Assembly: GCF_000243695.2 (NCBI RefSeq)
Contig: NZ_AHMN02000004.1
Span: 728,707-792,706, forward strand
Source: Leptospira kirschneri serovar Cynopteri str. 3522 CT
GTDB taxonomy: Bacteria; Spirochaetota; Leptospiria; Leptospirales; Leptospiraceae
Direction: 5' to 3'
DNA: 64,000 nucleotides
The notes under the pieces were generated by a model, which had not been told where the DNA came from, did not search any database, and worked only from the letters and a program-made list of their open reading frames with translations. Below, one piece after another: positions 17,196 to 31,070 of this stretch. A program made the position numbers and the translations under genes. The stretch's first letter is position 1. Every line of letters begins with the position of its first letter.

Positions 17196-18745
17196 AGTTT
17201 GACAGTAGGATACTGAGTTTGAATTTCCTGTTTTTCTAATTCTTCTTTTTCCTGAAAAGAACGAATCGTTTCTTTTTCCATTTTCATCAAGGTTCCAGGT
17301 GAATATTCTAAATAGGAAAGCGCCCTCTTATTTTCACGAGCAAGCTCAATTCCTTTTTCTCTAAATTCTATATTACGTTTTAGAATTTCCGAAAGTAATT
17401 TTCCAGAAGGGGTTTTATCCGGATTTTTCCACTTTTTAATTTGGAAATCGATCGCTTCCTGATACGTACGTCTTCCGGTATGAAGATCTAAAATTTTAGC
17501 GTAGTGGCGAAGAGATTCAGAGTATTCTGCACCTGCTTCTTGGAAATTTCTCTTGGATCCGTTTACGCTAATTTTTAATTCTGGATTCCTTCCTTCCCAA
17601 ATCACTGAATTCAAATTTTCTTTTAAGACAAAGTTTTCTTCTTCGGAAATAGAAGGAGAGTCCTTTAACAAAGAATCTAAAAGAATCAATTGAGTAAACG
17701 CAAGATTGGATCTGCAGACTCCTAGGGGAGAATAAGGATCTATATCCAAAGAGCGAATTTCTATATATTCAATTCCTCTTTGAAGAAGAGCGTCTAAGGG
17801 TCTTTCATCTCCTTTTGGAATTTGTTTCGGACGAATCGGAGAATAAAATTCGTTTTCTATTTGAAGATAATTTGGGTTGAGTTGAGCGTCCTTATTTTCA
17901 GAAAAAGAAACGTATTTAGGATAAGGAGTATGGACCGCGTAACACATACGATCCACGTATTCTTCCAATGAATTATAATGAATTCCTAATGTATCTTGAA
18001 CCTTACTCGTATATCCTATCTCGCTCATTCTAAGAGACGTGGCATAAGTCGAATATAACGTAAAACTCTTATGTTTTTCGAACTTCAAATTTCCAGGATT
18101 TGGCAAAAACGTAGAATCAAAAACTGTAGAAGACCCGGTAAGATAGGTCAGAAAATGAACCCTTCTTAAAAAATTTCGAATCACGTGTAAATATAAAGAG
18201 GAAATCTCCTCCTTTGTAAAATTAGAAATTTCTTTTCCCAAAAATTGTCTGAGGAAAATCTTCGAAAAAGAAAAGTTATAATGAACTCCGGAAATAGTCT
18301 GCATCCTTCTTCCATAACGAAGACCCAATCCATGACGATAGATCGTTTTCCATCTTCCAGAATGAGAGGTTCCATATTGTCCGAGTGGAATTTTGTTTTC
18401 CTCTTCAGGTAAAACAGGTGGCATACTAAAGGGCCAGATGAGCTCGTTTTGCAGCTTGCGAATCGTAAATATATGCAAATCTTGTAATTCTCTAATATTT
18501 GCTTCTATTTTAGGACGGGGATGAGTCGCGTATTCTAGTTGTGGTTCTGCAAAATCGGTCTTGATATAATGATTGGTTAAACTAGAACCCAAATGAGTTG
18601 GATGAATTGTTCCTGCAAGAGTTCCATCTGGATTGACTCTCATACTTTCTTTTTCTAGACCGTGTTTCGCTTTTACCGCGTGTCTGAGAAGAATTTCTAA
18701 AGAAACCTCTTCTATTTTTGTTTGAGTGAGTTCTTTTGTTTTCAA
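17183..18745 (-). CDS. gshA: Glutamate-cysteine ligase (gamma-glutamylcysteine synthetase)
   Basis: About 520 residues from TTG at 18745, close to the 518 of E. coli GshA. This start is chosen because it overlaps the ggt stop as TTGA; the longer frame to 18781 would run into ggt. Family segments include GLEKESMRV (ATP/metal-binding Glu), TDFAEPQLEYAT, FSMPP, SGVHYNFSF, and IEIRSLDIDPYSPLGV. It catalyses the first, rate-limiting step of glutathione synthesis. It is co-transcribed with ggt upstream and the ATP-grasp ligase downstream. Confidence 0.95.
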   Translation of the reverse strand: MKTKELTQTKIEEVSLEILLRHAVKAKHGLEKESMRVNPDGTLAGTIHPTHLGSSLTNHYIKTDFAEPQLEYATHPRPKIEANIRELQDLHIFTIRKLQNELIWPFSMPPVLPEEENKIPLGQYGTSHSGRWKTIYRHGLGLRYGRRMQTISGVHYNFSFSKIFLRQFLGKEISNFTKEEISSLYLHVIRNFLRRVHFLTYLTGSSTVFDSTFLPNPGNLKFEKHKSFTLYSTYATSLRMSEIGYTSKVQDTLGIHYNSLEEYVDRMCYAVHTPYPKYVSFSENKDAQLNPNYLQIENEFYSPIRPKQIPKGDERPLDALLQRGIEYIEIRSLDIDPYSPLGVCRSNLAFTQLILLDSLLKDSPSISEEENFVLKENLNSVIWEGRNPELKISVNGSKRNFQEAGAEYSESLRHYAKILDLHTGRRTYQEAIDFQIKKWKNPDKTPSGKLLSEILKRNIEFREKGIELARENKRALSYLEYSPGTLMKMEKETIRSFQEKEELEKQEIQTQYPTVKLCNH

Positions 18746-20475
18746 AGTCCGCCTGTGGCCCCTTCTCCACGTGGATCGCAAGCTCCATAGAGCATGCCAT
18801 TCTCTCTTTTGACAGAAAATAGTTTCGCAAAGTTCGGAGCGATTCTAAGATCGTGTTTTTTAGAAGAAAGACCATCGAATACGTTTCTTTCATTCACCGA
18901 TTTTTCTATAAATACCGCATCCGGAAAAAATTGATGATGTACTCTTCCTCTGGCTACGGATTCATACAAAGTCAGATTAAAATCTAAATTATAGATCAGA
19001 GACTGTAAAACAGCGTTTACGATATAAGAACCTCCAGGCGCGCCGGTAACTAAAAAAGGTTCTTTATTTTTAAATACGATCGTAGGAGACATACTGCTCA
19101 AAGGAGTTTTTTTAGGAAGTATCGAATTCGCTTCCGCACCGATTAGACCGTATACATTTGGTTCTCCCGGAGCTCTACTAAAATCATCCATTGTATCGTT
19201 TAACACAATTCCAGTTCCAGGAGCAACTACAGAAGCCCCAAATCTAAAATTGATGGACTGAGTTGTAGAAACAGAGTTTCCCTCCCGATCCATGACGGAA
19301 ATATGCGTGGTTTGTGGAGATTCTACTCCAAAATTCAAAGTTTTTAAAAAAGAAGAACTACTAGAAGCGGTTTTAAGATCAAAATCTGAAATTTTTTCTT
19401 CCGCATATTTTTTAGACAGAAGACGTTCGATCGGGATTTTTGTAAAGACAGGATCTCCACCTAACATCGCTCTATCCGCATAACCTCTTCTCATCGCTTC
19501 TACAATAAAATGATAATATAATACCGGATCTTTTTCATACGTTTCTTTCAGAGGTTTTGTTTCCACCATAGACAACATAGTCAGTAGATGAACTCCGGAA
19601 GAAGGAGGAGGCATCGTATAAATCGTATAATCATGATAAGTCGTATGTACCGTTTTCTTTTCGATTACTTTGTAACCACTCAGATCTTGTAGAGTGACAA
19701 GACCTCCGTTTTTTTTCATCGCGTTTACAATCGAGTTCGCAATTTTACCGTGATAAAATTCTTTATCACCGGTTTCGGAAATGAGTTTGAGAGAATTTGC
19801 AAGATCCTTCTGTATGAGAATGCTTCTTAACTCCGGAACCTTTCCTCCTGGAAGAAAAATTTTCTTCATTTCTTCGTCCATATCTTTAGAAGATTTTTGA
19901 ATTGCGGACTGAAGATCTGGATAAACAGGAAATCCATTCTCAGCGAGTCGGATCGCGGGAGAGATTACCGTTTTGAGCGGAAGTTTTCCAAAACGTTTTT
20001 GAATCTGCACGAGCCCCGCAACAAATCCCGGAACACCTACTGCCCTAAATCCAAAAAGAGAATCCTCTTTCGGTTTTAATTTATACATATCCCTAGAAGA
20101 AGCGTTAGGTGCTCTTTCCCTAAAATCGAAAGCGATCGGTTTCGAAAATTCTTTTAGATAAAGAATTAGAAAGCCCCCTCCGCCCAGACCAGTAGAATGG
20201 GGTCTTGTTACGGAAATGGCGAAAGAAGTCGCGGCAACTACATCCACTACGTTTCCACCTAACGCGCCTACTTCGATCCCTGCTTGTGTCGCCTCAGGAG
20301 AATCGGAAGCGATCATTAAATTTTTACTTTCGCTAAAATACTCTGTATGTTTTTTTTGATGGGAAGGAACAACTAGTAGGTCCGTGGAAATTGTTTTCCC
20401 TTCGATTAGAAGAGAATTTTCCCTACAAGAGATAAATAGAAGTATCAAAAAGATACGAATTGTAATTTGTTTCAT
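18742..20475 (-). CDS. ggt: Gamma-glutamyltranspeptidase
   Basis: 577 residues, an N-terminal-nucleophile hydrolase cleaving glutathione outside the cytoplasm. The signal peptide ends in LLFISC, so a lipoprotein is likely. The large subunit shows GGNVVDVVAATSFA and the GLGGGGFL motif. The autoprocessing and catalytic Thr is in PQTTHISVMD near residue 382, followed by the small subunit with SMSPTIVF and GAPGGSYI. It follows clpA by five bases and overlaps gshA by four. Having synthesis and breakdown of glutathione in one operon suggests a gamma-glutamyl cycle or Cys recovery. Confidence 0.95.
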   Translation of the reverse strand: MKQITIRIFLILLFISCRENSLLIEGKTISTDLLVVPSHQKKHTEYFSESKNLMIASDSPEATQAGIEVGALGGNVVDVVAATSFAISVTRPHSTGLGGGGFLILYLKEFSKPIAFDFRERAPNASSRDMYKLKPKEDSLFGFRAVGVPGFVAGLVQIQKRFGKLPLKTVISPAIRLAENGFPVYPDLQSAIQKSSKDMDEEMKKIFLPGGKVPELRSILIQKDLANSLKLISETGDKEFYHGKIANSIVNAMKKNGGLVTLQDLSGYKVIEKKTVHTTYHDYTIYTMPPPSSGVHLLTMLSMVETKPLKETYEKDPVLYYHFIVEAMRRGYADRAMLGGDPVFTKIPIERLLSKKYAEEKISDFDLKTASSSSSFLKTLNFGVESPQTTHISVMDREGNSVSTTQSINFRFGASVVAPGTGIVLNDTMDDFSRAPGEPNVYGLIGAEANSILPKKTPLSSMSPTIVFKNKEPFLVTGAPGGSYIVNAVLQSLIYNLDFNLTLYESVARGRVHHQFFPDAVFIEKSVNERNVFDGLSSKKHDLRIAPNFAKLFSVKRENGMLYGACDPRGEGATGGL

Positions 20476-20480
20476 TAGAT

Positions 20481-22717
<2,237 letters not shown>

Positions 22718-22721
<4 letters not shown>

Positions 22722-23050
22722 AACTCCTCTCCTTCCTCCACTTCCATCGTACAGTGAAGCGGGTATCCATGTTGTTCCGCCAATTGTTGCACTTGCGCCA
22801 CTTTAGTTCTAGCCACGTCGTGGGAATAAACTCCGCATAACGCCTTACCCGTAATATGAGCTTTCAACATGATCTGTTGACTTTCCGCTCGGCTTCTATG
22901 AAATACCATTTGTAGGATCCAAACAACAAACTCCATAGGAGTAAAATCGTCGTTCAGTATAATGACTCTATATTTAGAAGGTTTCTTTAATTTTATCTTC
23001 TCTTTGGTAAGAGTTTGTTCTTCCGTATCAAATCGAAAGATATCGCTCAT
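22718..23050 (-). CDS. clpS: ATP-dependent Clp protease adaptor ClpS
   Basis: 110 residues. It has a short flexible N-terminal extension, then the ClpS core: VIILNDDFTPMEFVV with the ND-D residues that grip the substrate amino terminus, the His of FHRSRAESQQIML, and GVYSHDVARTKVAQV. ClpS delivers N-degron substrates to ClpA. It is coupled to clpA and to the acyltransferase-like gene upstream by four-base overlaps on each side. Confidence 0.95.
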
Positions 23051-24267
23051 GATTCACAGTTCTCCTGATCCGCAAGTCCAAGATTCAGAACTTCATTTAC
23101 AAACAAGTTATCCGTATGAACTTTTTTTAAGGGGGAATGTTCATTTGTCTCTTGGATCATTTCCTGCATATGAAATCTTTCTTCTTTTAAGAAACGTTCA
23201 ATCGCATTTCTAGCGCCACTATGAAAAATCAAATGAGAACTATAAGTAGGAATCGCCGGAAAACCTCGAACAAATTTATGTTCGCCTTGTGCACCTGCTT
23301 CAAAAACTTTGATCTTCTCGCGAATTGCATATTCAATCAATCGATAAAAACAACATTCAAAATGAAGATGAGGATGATACTCCAGACAACCCCAATATCT
23401 TCCGTAGAGAAATTCTCCTTTTCGTAGATTGAAAGTTCCAGCAATCGCTTTACCATCTCTATAAGCAAGAACGAGTACAATTCTATCTAAAAATGTTTCA
23501 AAAGAAGAATCAAAAAATTTACGGTTTAAATACGCAGAGCCCCACTTGCGAGAATGTGTGTCCGAATAAAAACTCCAGATTGCGTTCATGTCGGATTTTG
23601 AAATTTCATTTCCTTCTAAAACTTTAATTTCAAAGCCGTAACTTTTAACGATTTCTCTTTCTCTTTTGATCTGCATCCTTTTTTTAGATTTCATCGCTTG
23701 TAGATAATCTTCAAAATTAGAATATCCAGGATTGATCCAGTGATACTGATGAGAAAGTCTGGTTGCAAATCCATATTCAGAAAGTATTTCAGACTCTTCC
23801 CGATCCAAAAATAAAAAATGAACTCCGGATAATTTTTGTTTCTCACAAAAACGAATTAGTTCGGGAATCAGATAAGAACAAACTTCTTTCAACGTTAGAC
23901 TCTCATCGTGTAAAATCCTTTTTCCGTTTGCAGGAGTAAAAGGAACTGCGACCAGGCCCTTTGGATAATAAGAAAGTCCCGCTTGTGCAAAAAAATGAGC
24001 CCACTGAAAATCGAAAATGTATTCACCATAAGAATCGAATTTTAAAAACAAAGGAATCATCGCCGAAAAACGATTTTCTTTCCAAAGAACGCAGTATTTT
24101 TGAATCCAAGAAGTGGATGGCCCAATACAACCAGAAACTTCTAAAGAACGTAAAAAATCATATTCTAAAAAAGGACTTTTAGGATCAGAAATGCGGTTCC
24201 ACTCTTCCTTAGAAATCGAAGAAATAGAATCTAAAAATTCTACACCGTTCAAAGAATCAGAATCCAT
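23047..24267 (-). CDS. GNAT/FemAB-like transferase (DUF482 family)
   Basis: 406 residues, cytoplasmic. It resembles the DUF482 (peptidogalycan biosynthesis/recognition) family with a double GNAT or FemX-like fold. Diagnostic stretches are the FLEYDFLRSLE start, PANGKRIL, RLSHQYHWINPGYSNFEDYL, KKRMQIKRERE, FLYGRYWGC, LHFECCFY and the C-terminal EAGAQGEHKFVRGF. The biochemical function of the family is not established to my knowledge. It overlaps clpS, and known N-degron transferases (Aat) share a related fold, so a role in tagging or N-terminal acylation is possible but unproven. Confidence 0.75.
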   Translation of the reverse strand: MDSDSLNGVEFLDSISSISKEEWNRISDPKSPFLEYDFLRSLEVSGCIGPSTSWIQKYCVLWKENRFSAMIPLFLKFDSYGEYIFDFQWAHFFAQAGLSYYPKGLVAVPFTPANGKRILHDESLTLKEVCSYLIPELIRFCEKQKLSGVHFLFLDREESEILSEYGFATRLSHQYHWINPGYSNFEDYLQAMKSKKRMQIKREREIVKSYGFEIKVLEGNEISKSDMNAIWSFYSDTHSRKWGSAYLNRKFFDSSFETFLDRIVLVLAYRDGKAIAGTFNLRKGEFLYGRYWGCLEYHPHLHFECCFYRLIEYAIREKIKVFEAGAQGEHKFVRGFPAIPTYSSHLIFHSGARNAIERFLKEERFHMQEMIQETNEHSPLKKVHTDNLFVNEVLNLGLADQENCES

Positions 24268-24300
24268 AGTAATCTTTGGACGATGATCGCAGCTCTTTTG

Positions 24301-24881
<581 letters not shown>

Positions 24882-25009
24882 AAGATAAGAAACTGTACTT
24901 GGACAAAGTTTAGAAAAAGCTAAAACCGATCTCTTCCAGTTTGGACCAGGAAGAAATTATTGTCCAACCATTCTTGAAAATTGAAAAATTTCCGAAGTTA
25001 CTCACACCG

Positions 25010-25642
25010 ATGTCTCGTAAAGAACAAACAACTGAATCCTTAATTCGAAAAATGGCGGAAGAACCTCCCATTCTAAAACACGAATGGAATCGATTTCTAA
25101 TTTTAGCTCCTATTTTTGTAATCGTAATATTCCTTTATTTAATTACTTTTCATCCTTTTACAAATCGTTGGATTCATATTCCGAGTTTGCTTCCGGATTT
25201 CTTATGGATTTCTTGTGTCTCATTCTATTCTTTTTGGGTATTGTCTAAATTGCGTTTTCCGGAAGAATCCTTTTCTAAATCGGTTCGTTTTCCACTAATA
25301 TTTGCTTCTTTTTGGATTTTATATTCCGTATGTATATTTGGATGGGACTCAATCCTAGAGGAAAAAATTCAAACCCATATCGGAAAATGTTGGATCGTTC
25401 TATCGATTCTAAACCCACTTTTTGCAGGATACGGAATTTTGATTTTAAGAACGGGTAAACCAGGAAACCCTATTTTGGCTGCGGCAATTCTTTCTATTTT
25501 TAGTCTGGCATTTGCAAATTTCTTTCTTAAATTCTTTTGTATCGACCAGTCTTCGTTTCACATTTTGTTTTCTCACGTTTGTGCAAGTTTAACTTTATTT
25601 CTTTTTAGTTTTTTTACATTTAAGAATATTTTAAAATGGTAA
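25010..25642 (+). CDS. NrsF-like membrane anti-sigma factor (DUF1109)
   Basis: 210 residues from ATG at 25010. The frame extends upstream to a TTG at 24941, but the DUF1109 family starts with a T-x-x-L-I segment as here (TTESLIRKM). Six hydrophobic helices are visible. The end of the protein fits the family: Cys127 (GKCWIVL), RTGKPGNPILAAAI, Cys177 before an acidic residue and a Phe-His, and a final LKW. Caulobacter NrsF depends on cysteines at nearly the same places (131 and 181, from memory) to sense metals and oxidants. It is divergent from the ECF sigma gene. Confidence 0.72.
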   Translation: MSRKEQTTESLIRKMAEEPPILKHEWNRFLILAPIFVIVIFLYLITFHPFTNRWIHIPSLLPDFLWISCVSFYSFWVLSKLRFPEESFSKSVRFPLIFASFWILYSVCIFGWDSILEEKIQTHIGKCWIVLSILNPLFAGYGILILRTGKPGNPILAAAILSIFSLAFANFFLKFFCIDQSSFHILFSHVCASLTLFLFSFFTFKNILKW

Positions 25643-25966
25643 AGTATTTATAAATTTTAAGTAAGTTCGTGAAGAAATTTTCTAAAAATATCTCTTTCAG
25701 AATTTGTTTATCAAATTACAGTCCGTAAGAATTTTTACAAATTACGTTTTTTTGTTAAATTGACTGAATTTCTCGTTAAACTAACGTGAGTTCGGCGTAA
25801 AAATTGAATTTTTCTGTAAGATAAACTGCCACAATTCTCAATTTTAGGGATGCATTCTGAAAGTATGAGTTCCTACATTTTTGTTTTTACAAAAAAATCA
25901 AATTTATAAAACAAATTTTCTATATAAAATTTATATTAAAATAAATTTAATTTTCAGAATACATGT
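25643..25966. repeat. Non-coding gap with a partial inverted-repeat element
   Basis: 324 bases without a gene. At 25784 the sequence ACGTGAGTTCGGCGTAA, preceded by TA, is the best match in the window to the left end of the dispersed element. A GAAAGTATGAGTTCCTACA palindrome copy lies at 25858-25876. A matching right end is not found, so the copy is truncated or decayed. The remainder is AT-rich. Confidence 0.6.
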
Positions 25967-27858
25967 TTAAAATTCCCAAGCAGTCCTAAATACTTCCTTT
26001 TCTTCCGCAAATCGAATGAGTTTACATAAAAAAGGATCTTGTGAAAGTGTAGAACTATCTCCGATACAAAGTAAAAGATCCCTGGCCCTGGTCATACCTA
26101 CATTGATCCTTCTTGATTCTTTTAAAAAACCAGAACGACCTTCCGGATTAGAACGTACGAAACCAAGTAAAATACAACGATTCTCCCTTCCCTGAAAAGA
26201 ATCGATTGTAGAAACGTTGATCTTTGTAAGCCCGACATCTTTTAGTTTTTCGGAAATTAATCGCACTTGGGCGCGATAAGGAGAAAGAATCGTAATCTCT
26301 TCCTCTGGCCAGTCGTTTTCTTTTAAAAGAAAACAAAGACGTACCTGCAAATCCGCTTCAAACGGATTGGAAATACTATCGTTTATAATAACTTCTTCAC
26401 TATCGGTTCCAGCGGTATCGATCCATTGAAACGCATTCAAAAAAGGGAATGTTTCTGGAATTTTTTCTTTTTCTGGACGCCCCGATTTTAAAATATCCGA
26501 ATAAAATTCCTTCGAAGGAAAAGAAACGATCTCTTCTTTCATTCTGTATTGTGTATCGAGTAAAAAAACGCGTCCGTGAGATTCTAATCTCTGGGCGGCC
26601 TTTTCAAAAAGTGTAGTTTCAAGAGAATTTTTTTCGGAAAATAAAGTAGGAGGTAATTGTTTGTGATCTCCTGCGAGAATCACACGATCCGATTTCAAAA
26701 TCGGGATCCAAAAAGCTGGTTCCAAAGCCTGTGAAGATTCGTCTAATACACAAAAGTCAAACGTTCTATTTTCTAAAATATCTCGGGCAGATGCAACCGG
26801 AGTAGAAACAATTACAGGATGGGAAGAAACCAAACTATCTATCAGTCCTATTTCCATAGAACGAATTGTTTTTTTAAGTTCCTTCACTTCCATAAAAAGG
26901 TTCTTTCGTTCTTCTCTTTCTTTTTCACCAAAGTTTCGTTTAAATTTTTTGGCCTGTTTTGAAATTTCGATTACGTCTTTTCTATATTCGTTTAATAATT
27001 TTCCGTCCGGATGGTGAAATAGTTTATAATCCAAGGTAGAATGGATTGCGATTTCGTTGACACGGGCAGGATGACCAAGTCTTAAAACTGAAATTCCTCT
27101 TGCCGAAATTGATTCAACAAGAAGATCACAAGCAGAATTTGTAGGAGCAGATACTAATATCTTTTTTTCTTCCGCAACGAGTTGACTTACAATTTCGGTT
27201 AACGTAGTTGTTTTACCGGTCCCCGGCGGCCCGTGAATAATCATTACGTCCTCAGATAAAACTGAATGTACAACTGCATTTTTTTGAGATTCGTTCAGAA
27301 ACATACTAATTCTTCCCAAGATACGAGAACGATCAGAATCTCGAATTGAAATCAAATCCGGTTTTACATAACCCAAAAGAAGTTCCCGATTTACATACAA
27401 TCTTGTTCCTTTGGTCGCCGACCCAAGTACGTCTAACGCGTGAAACATCTCTTTGTAAGAAGTTTCATCTGGTAAAAGATCCAAAAAACATTTTCCTTCT
27501 TCTGCCCATTCCGGAACTTCTTCGATCGAAATTTTAATTTTTTCTTTATGAAGAGAAACTAATATAGCTCTGATCCGATCCTCGTTTTTACCAAGTTGAA
27601 CCGGAGCGCCGGTTTGAAATTTGATAGGGTATTCTTCTTGATTAGAAAATCGAAAGGTTAAAGTCCAACTTCCTTCTCTTCCCAAAGTTTGTTCTTCGTA
27701 AACAATAGGATATAAAGTGATTCCTTGTCGAATTCTATCGGGAATCGGACGTGACAACCAGTCTTTTGAAAAGATAGAATCTTCTTCTTTCTTTTCCCTT
27801 TCGAGTTCGGTTCTAACAAACTCTAACTCAGAAATAGAATCAGGAAAATTTCTATCCT

Positions 27859-27862
<4 letters not shown>
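25967..27862 (-). CDS. Superfamily 1B DNA/RNA helicase (Upf1/IGHMBP2-like)
   Basis: 631 residues. An N-terminal beta-barrel-like region (about 1-190) precedes two RecA domains: Walker A GPPGTGKTTTLTEI, motif II LDESSQALEPAFW, motif III AGDHKQLPPTLF, motif IV DTQYRM, motif V STIDSFQGREN and motif VI VGMTRARD. This layout is that of Upf1-like SF1B helicases. The polarity should be 5' to 3'. The cellular role in bacteria is not well defined. It overlaps the upstream cysteine-synthase-like gene by four bases. Confidence 0.9.
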
Positions 27863-28860
<998 letters not shown>

Positions 28861-28876
28861 ATATTTTTTGGTAGAA

Positions 28877-29497
28877 TTATATGGCGTACAACCAAGGTTC
28901 AACTTCTTTCTGCTTTTTTTCAAACTCTCCGATTTTACTTTCTTGTTTTAGAGTTAGACCTATGTCGTCTAATCCGTTATAAAGACAGTATTTACGGAAA
29001 GAATCCACCTCGAAATGATACAGTTTGCCCGTTGGACCAGTTACGGTTTGTTTGTCCAAATCTACTACCATCTTCGCTCCTACGTTAGTCGCAATTGATT
29101 GAAATAACTCTTCTACTTCTTCCGATTTTAAAACGACTGGAAGCATTCCGTTTTTAAAGCAGTTGTTGAAAAAAATATCCGCGTAAGAAGGAGCAACAAT
29201 CGCCCTAAAACCGTAGTCTTCTAAAGCCCAAGGAGCGTGTTCTCTGGAAGAACCACAACCAAAGTTATCTCTGGTGATAAGAATAGAAGCTCCCTTATAT
29301 CTTTCCTGATTGAGGGAAAAATCAGGATTGAGTTTAGTAACCGCGTCGTCTAAGTATCTCCAATCGTGAAACAGATGAACTCCGAAACCGGTTCTTTCTA
29401 TCTTTCGTAGAAATTGTTTTGGAATAATCTGATCCGTGTCCACGTTTGGTCTGTCCAACAAAGCGACGATTCCGTTTAATACAGTAAATGGTTTCAT
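28877..29497 (-). CDS. leuD: 3-isopropylmalate dehydratase small subunit
   Basis: 206 residues, the swivelling aconitase-type small subunit. The markers are the N-terminal [33 protein letters not shown] and [12 protein letters not shown]. With LeuC it isomerises 2- to 3-isopropylmalate in leucine synthesis. It lies 20 bases after leuC on the same strand. Length is normal for the proteobacterial-type LeuD. Confidence 0.96.
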   Translation of the reverse strand: MKPFTVLNGIVALLDRPNVDTDQIIPKQFLRKIERTGFGVHLFHDWRYLDDAVTKLNPDFSLNQERYKGASILITRDNFGCGSSREHAPWALEDYGFRAIVAPSYADIFFNNCFKNGMLPVVLKSEEVEELFQSIATNVGAKMVVDLDKQTVTGPTGKLYHFEVDSFRKYCLYNGLDDIGLTLKQESKIGEFEKKQKEVEPWLYAI

Positions 29498-29516
29498 AAT
29501 ATTCTAATTTACCTTT

Positions 29517-30914
29517 TTATTTCCAGTTTCGAATATCCACAAAATGACCTTCGATAGCCGCTGCTGCTGCCATTTCTGGTCCTACTAGATGGGTCCTTCC
29601 ACCTTTCCCTTGACGGCCTTCAAAGTTTCGGTTAGAAGTAGAAGCACAACGATCTCCCGGTTCTAAAACGTCGTCGTTCATCGCAAGACACATAGAACAA
29701 CCTGGATTTCTCCATTCAAAACCGGCCGCAGTAAAAATTTTATCCAGACCTTCTTGTTCCGCCTGACGTTTGACTCTGCCAGAACCAGGAACCACAATCG
29801 CCTGAACCTTAGAGGAAACTTTCTTTCCTTTTACGGTCGCAGCAGCCGCTCTTAAATCTTCGATTCTAGAATTAGTACAAGAACCGATAAACACTTTATT
29901 AATTGAAATGTCTTCTATCTTCTGGCCCGATTTGAGATCCATATATTTAAGTGCAGACTCAATTCCAATTTTTTCCACCGGATCATTTGCATCTTTTGGA
30001 TCTGGAACCACTCCTTTGATAGAAATAACCTGACTGGGAGAAGTTCCCCAAGTTACCATAGGAGCGATTTCATCTGCATGAAGAATTACAGTTCTATCGA
30101 ACTTGGCTCCTTCGTCCGTTACATAGTGTTTCCATTTTTTGACCGCAAGATCCCATTCGGCTCCTTTCGGAGAAAAATCTTTTCCTTGGATATAGCTAAA
30201 CGTAATTTCATCCGGTGCGATTAAACCTGCCCTAGCTCCGGCTTCGATGGACATATTACAAATAGTCATTCTAGCTTCCATACTGAGAGCTTGAATTGCA
30301 GAACCTCTATATTCGATTACATAACCGGTTGCACCCGCGGTTCCAATTTTTCCGATAATCGCCAGAATGATGTCTTTTGCCGTGACCTTATCGGAGAGTT
30401 TTCCATCAACTCTAATCTCCATCGTCTTGGCTTTTTTCTGAACTAAGGTTTGGGTCGCAAGAACGTGTTCTACTTCGCTGGTTCCGATTCCGAAAGCGAG
30501 AGCACCAAACGCACCGTGTGTAGAAGTATGAGAATCTCCACATACGATCGTCATTCCAGGATGAGTCAGTCCCATTTCAGGAGCGATTACGTGAATGATT
30601 CCTTGGTCCGGGTTTTGAAAATCATAAACGCGGATTCCGTTTTCGTCGCAGTTCTTTTTTAAAGTTTGCATTTGAATTGCGGAAATAGGATCGGCCAGAC
30701 TTAAATCACGTGTTCGAGTAGACACGTTATGATCCATTGTGGCAAAAGTGGCTTCCGGACGACGAACCTTTCTGCCTGCAAGTTTGAGCCCTTCGAAAGC
30801 CTGAGGACTTGTAACTTCATGAATGAGATGGCGATCTATATAAATTAAATAGGATCCAGCATCTAGTTCTCCGACCAGATGATCTTCCCAAATTTTTTCG
30901 AACATTGTCTTCAT
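29517..30914 (-). CDS. leuC: 3-isopropylmalate dehydratase large subunit
   Basis: 465 residues. The three [4Fe-4S] ligands are visible: the Cys in [13 protein letters not shown] and the two in [11 protein letters not shown]. Other aconitase motifs are [13 protein letters not shown] and [12 protein letters not shown]. Leptospira supplies isoleucine precursors by the citramalate pathway, and the same dehydratase can serve that route. It is first of the leuC-leuD pair; no tRNA-like or attenuator leader was seen in the 156 bases upstream. Confidence 0.97.
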   Translation of the reverse strand: MKTMFEKIWEDHLVGELDAGSYLIYIDRHLIHEVTSPQAFEGLKLAGRKVRRPEATFATMDHNVSTRTRDLSLADPISAIQMQTLKKNCDENGIRVYDFQNPDQGIIHVIAPEMGLTHPGMTIVCGDSHTSTHGAFGALAFGIGTSEVEHVLATQTLVQKKAKTMEIRVDGKLSDKVTAKDIILAIIGKIGTAGATGYVIEYRGSAIQALSMEARMTICNMSIEAGARAGLIAPDEITFSYIQGKDFSPKGAEWDLAVKKWKHYVTDEGAKFDRTVILHADEIAPMVTWGTSPSQVISIKGVVPDPKDANDPVEKIGIESALKYMDLKSGQKIEDISINKVFIGSCTNSRIEDLRAAAATVKGKKVSSKVQAIVVPGSGRVKRQAEQEGLDKIFTAAGFEWRNPGCSMCLAMNDDVLEPGDRCASTSNRNFEGRQGKGGRTHLVGPEMAAAAAIEGHFVDIRNWK

Positions 30915-31070
30915 CGAATTTTAATACTCCCCGAAAGAATTTCTTTCGGAATTTTTATGATTGGTTTCTCGAAATAGAATCCATCTAAATTCCATCGTTG
31001 GGAAATCGGGTCTTTTCGTCTACCCTGATCTATTGTAAGTGAAAAGTACGAATTTGGAAGATTGAAAATT

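Noticed and set aside
18746..18781. 12-codon N-terminal extension of gshA
   Set aside because: It lies within the ggt coding end. The TTGA overlap at 18742-18745 gives a normal-length GshA.
24941..25009. 23-codon extension of the NrsF-like protein from TTG
   Set aside because: The family begins with the T-x-x-L-I segment just after ATG 25010; the extension is not hydrophobic and has no good ribosome site.
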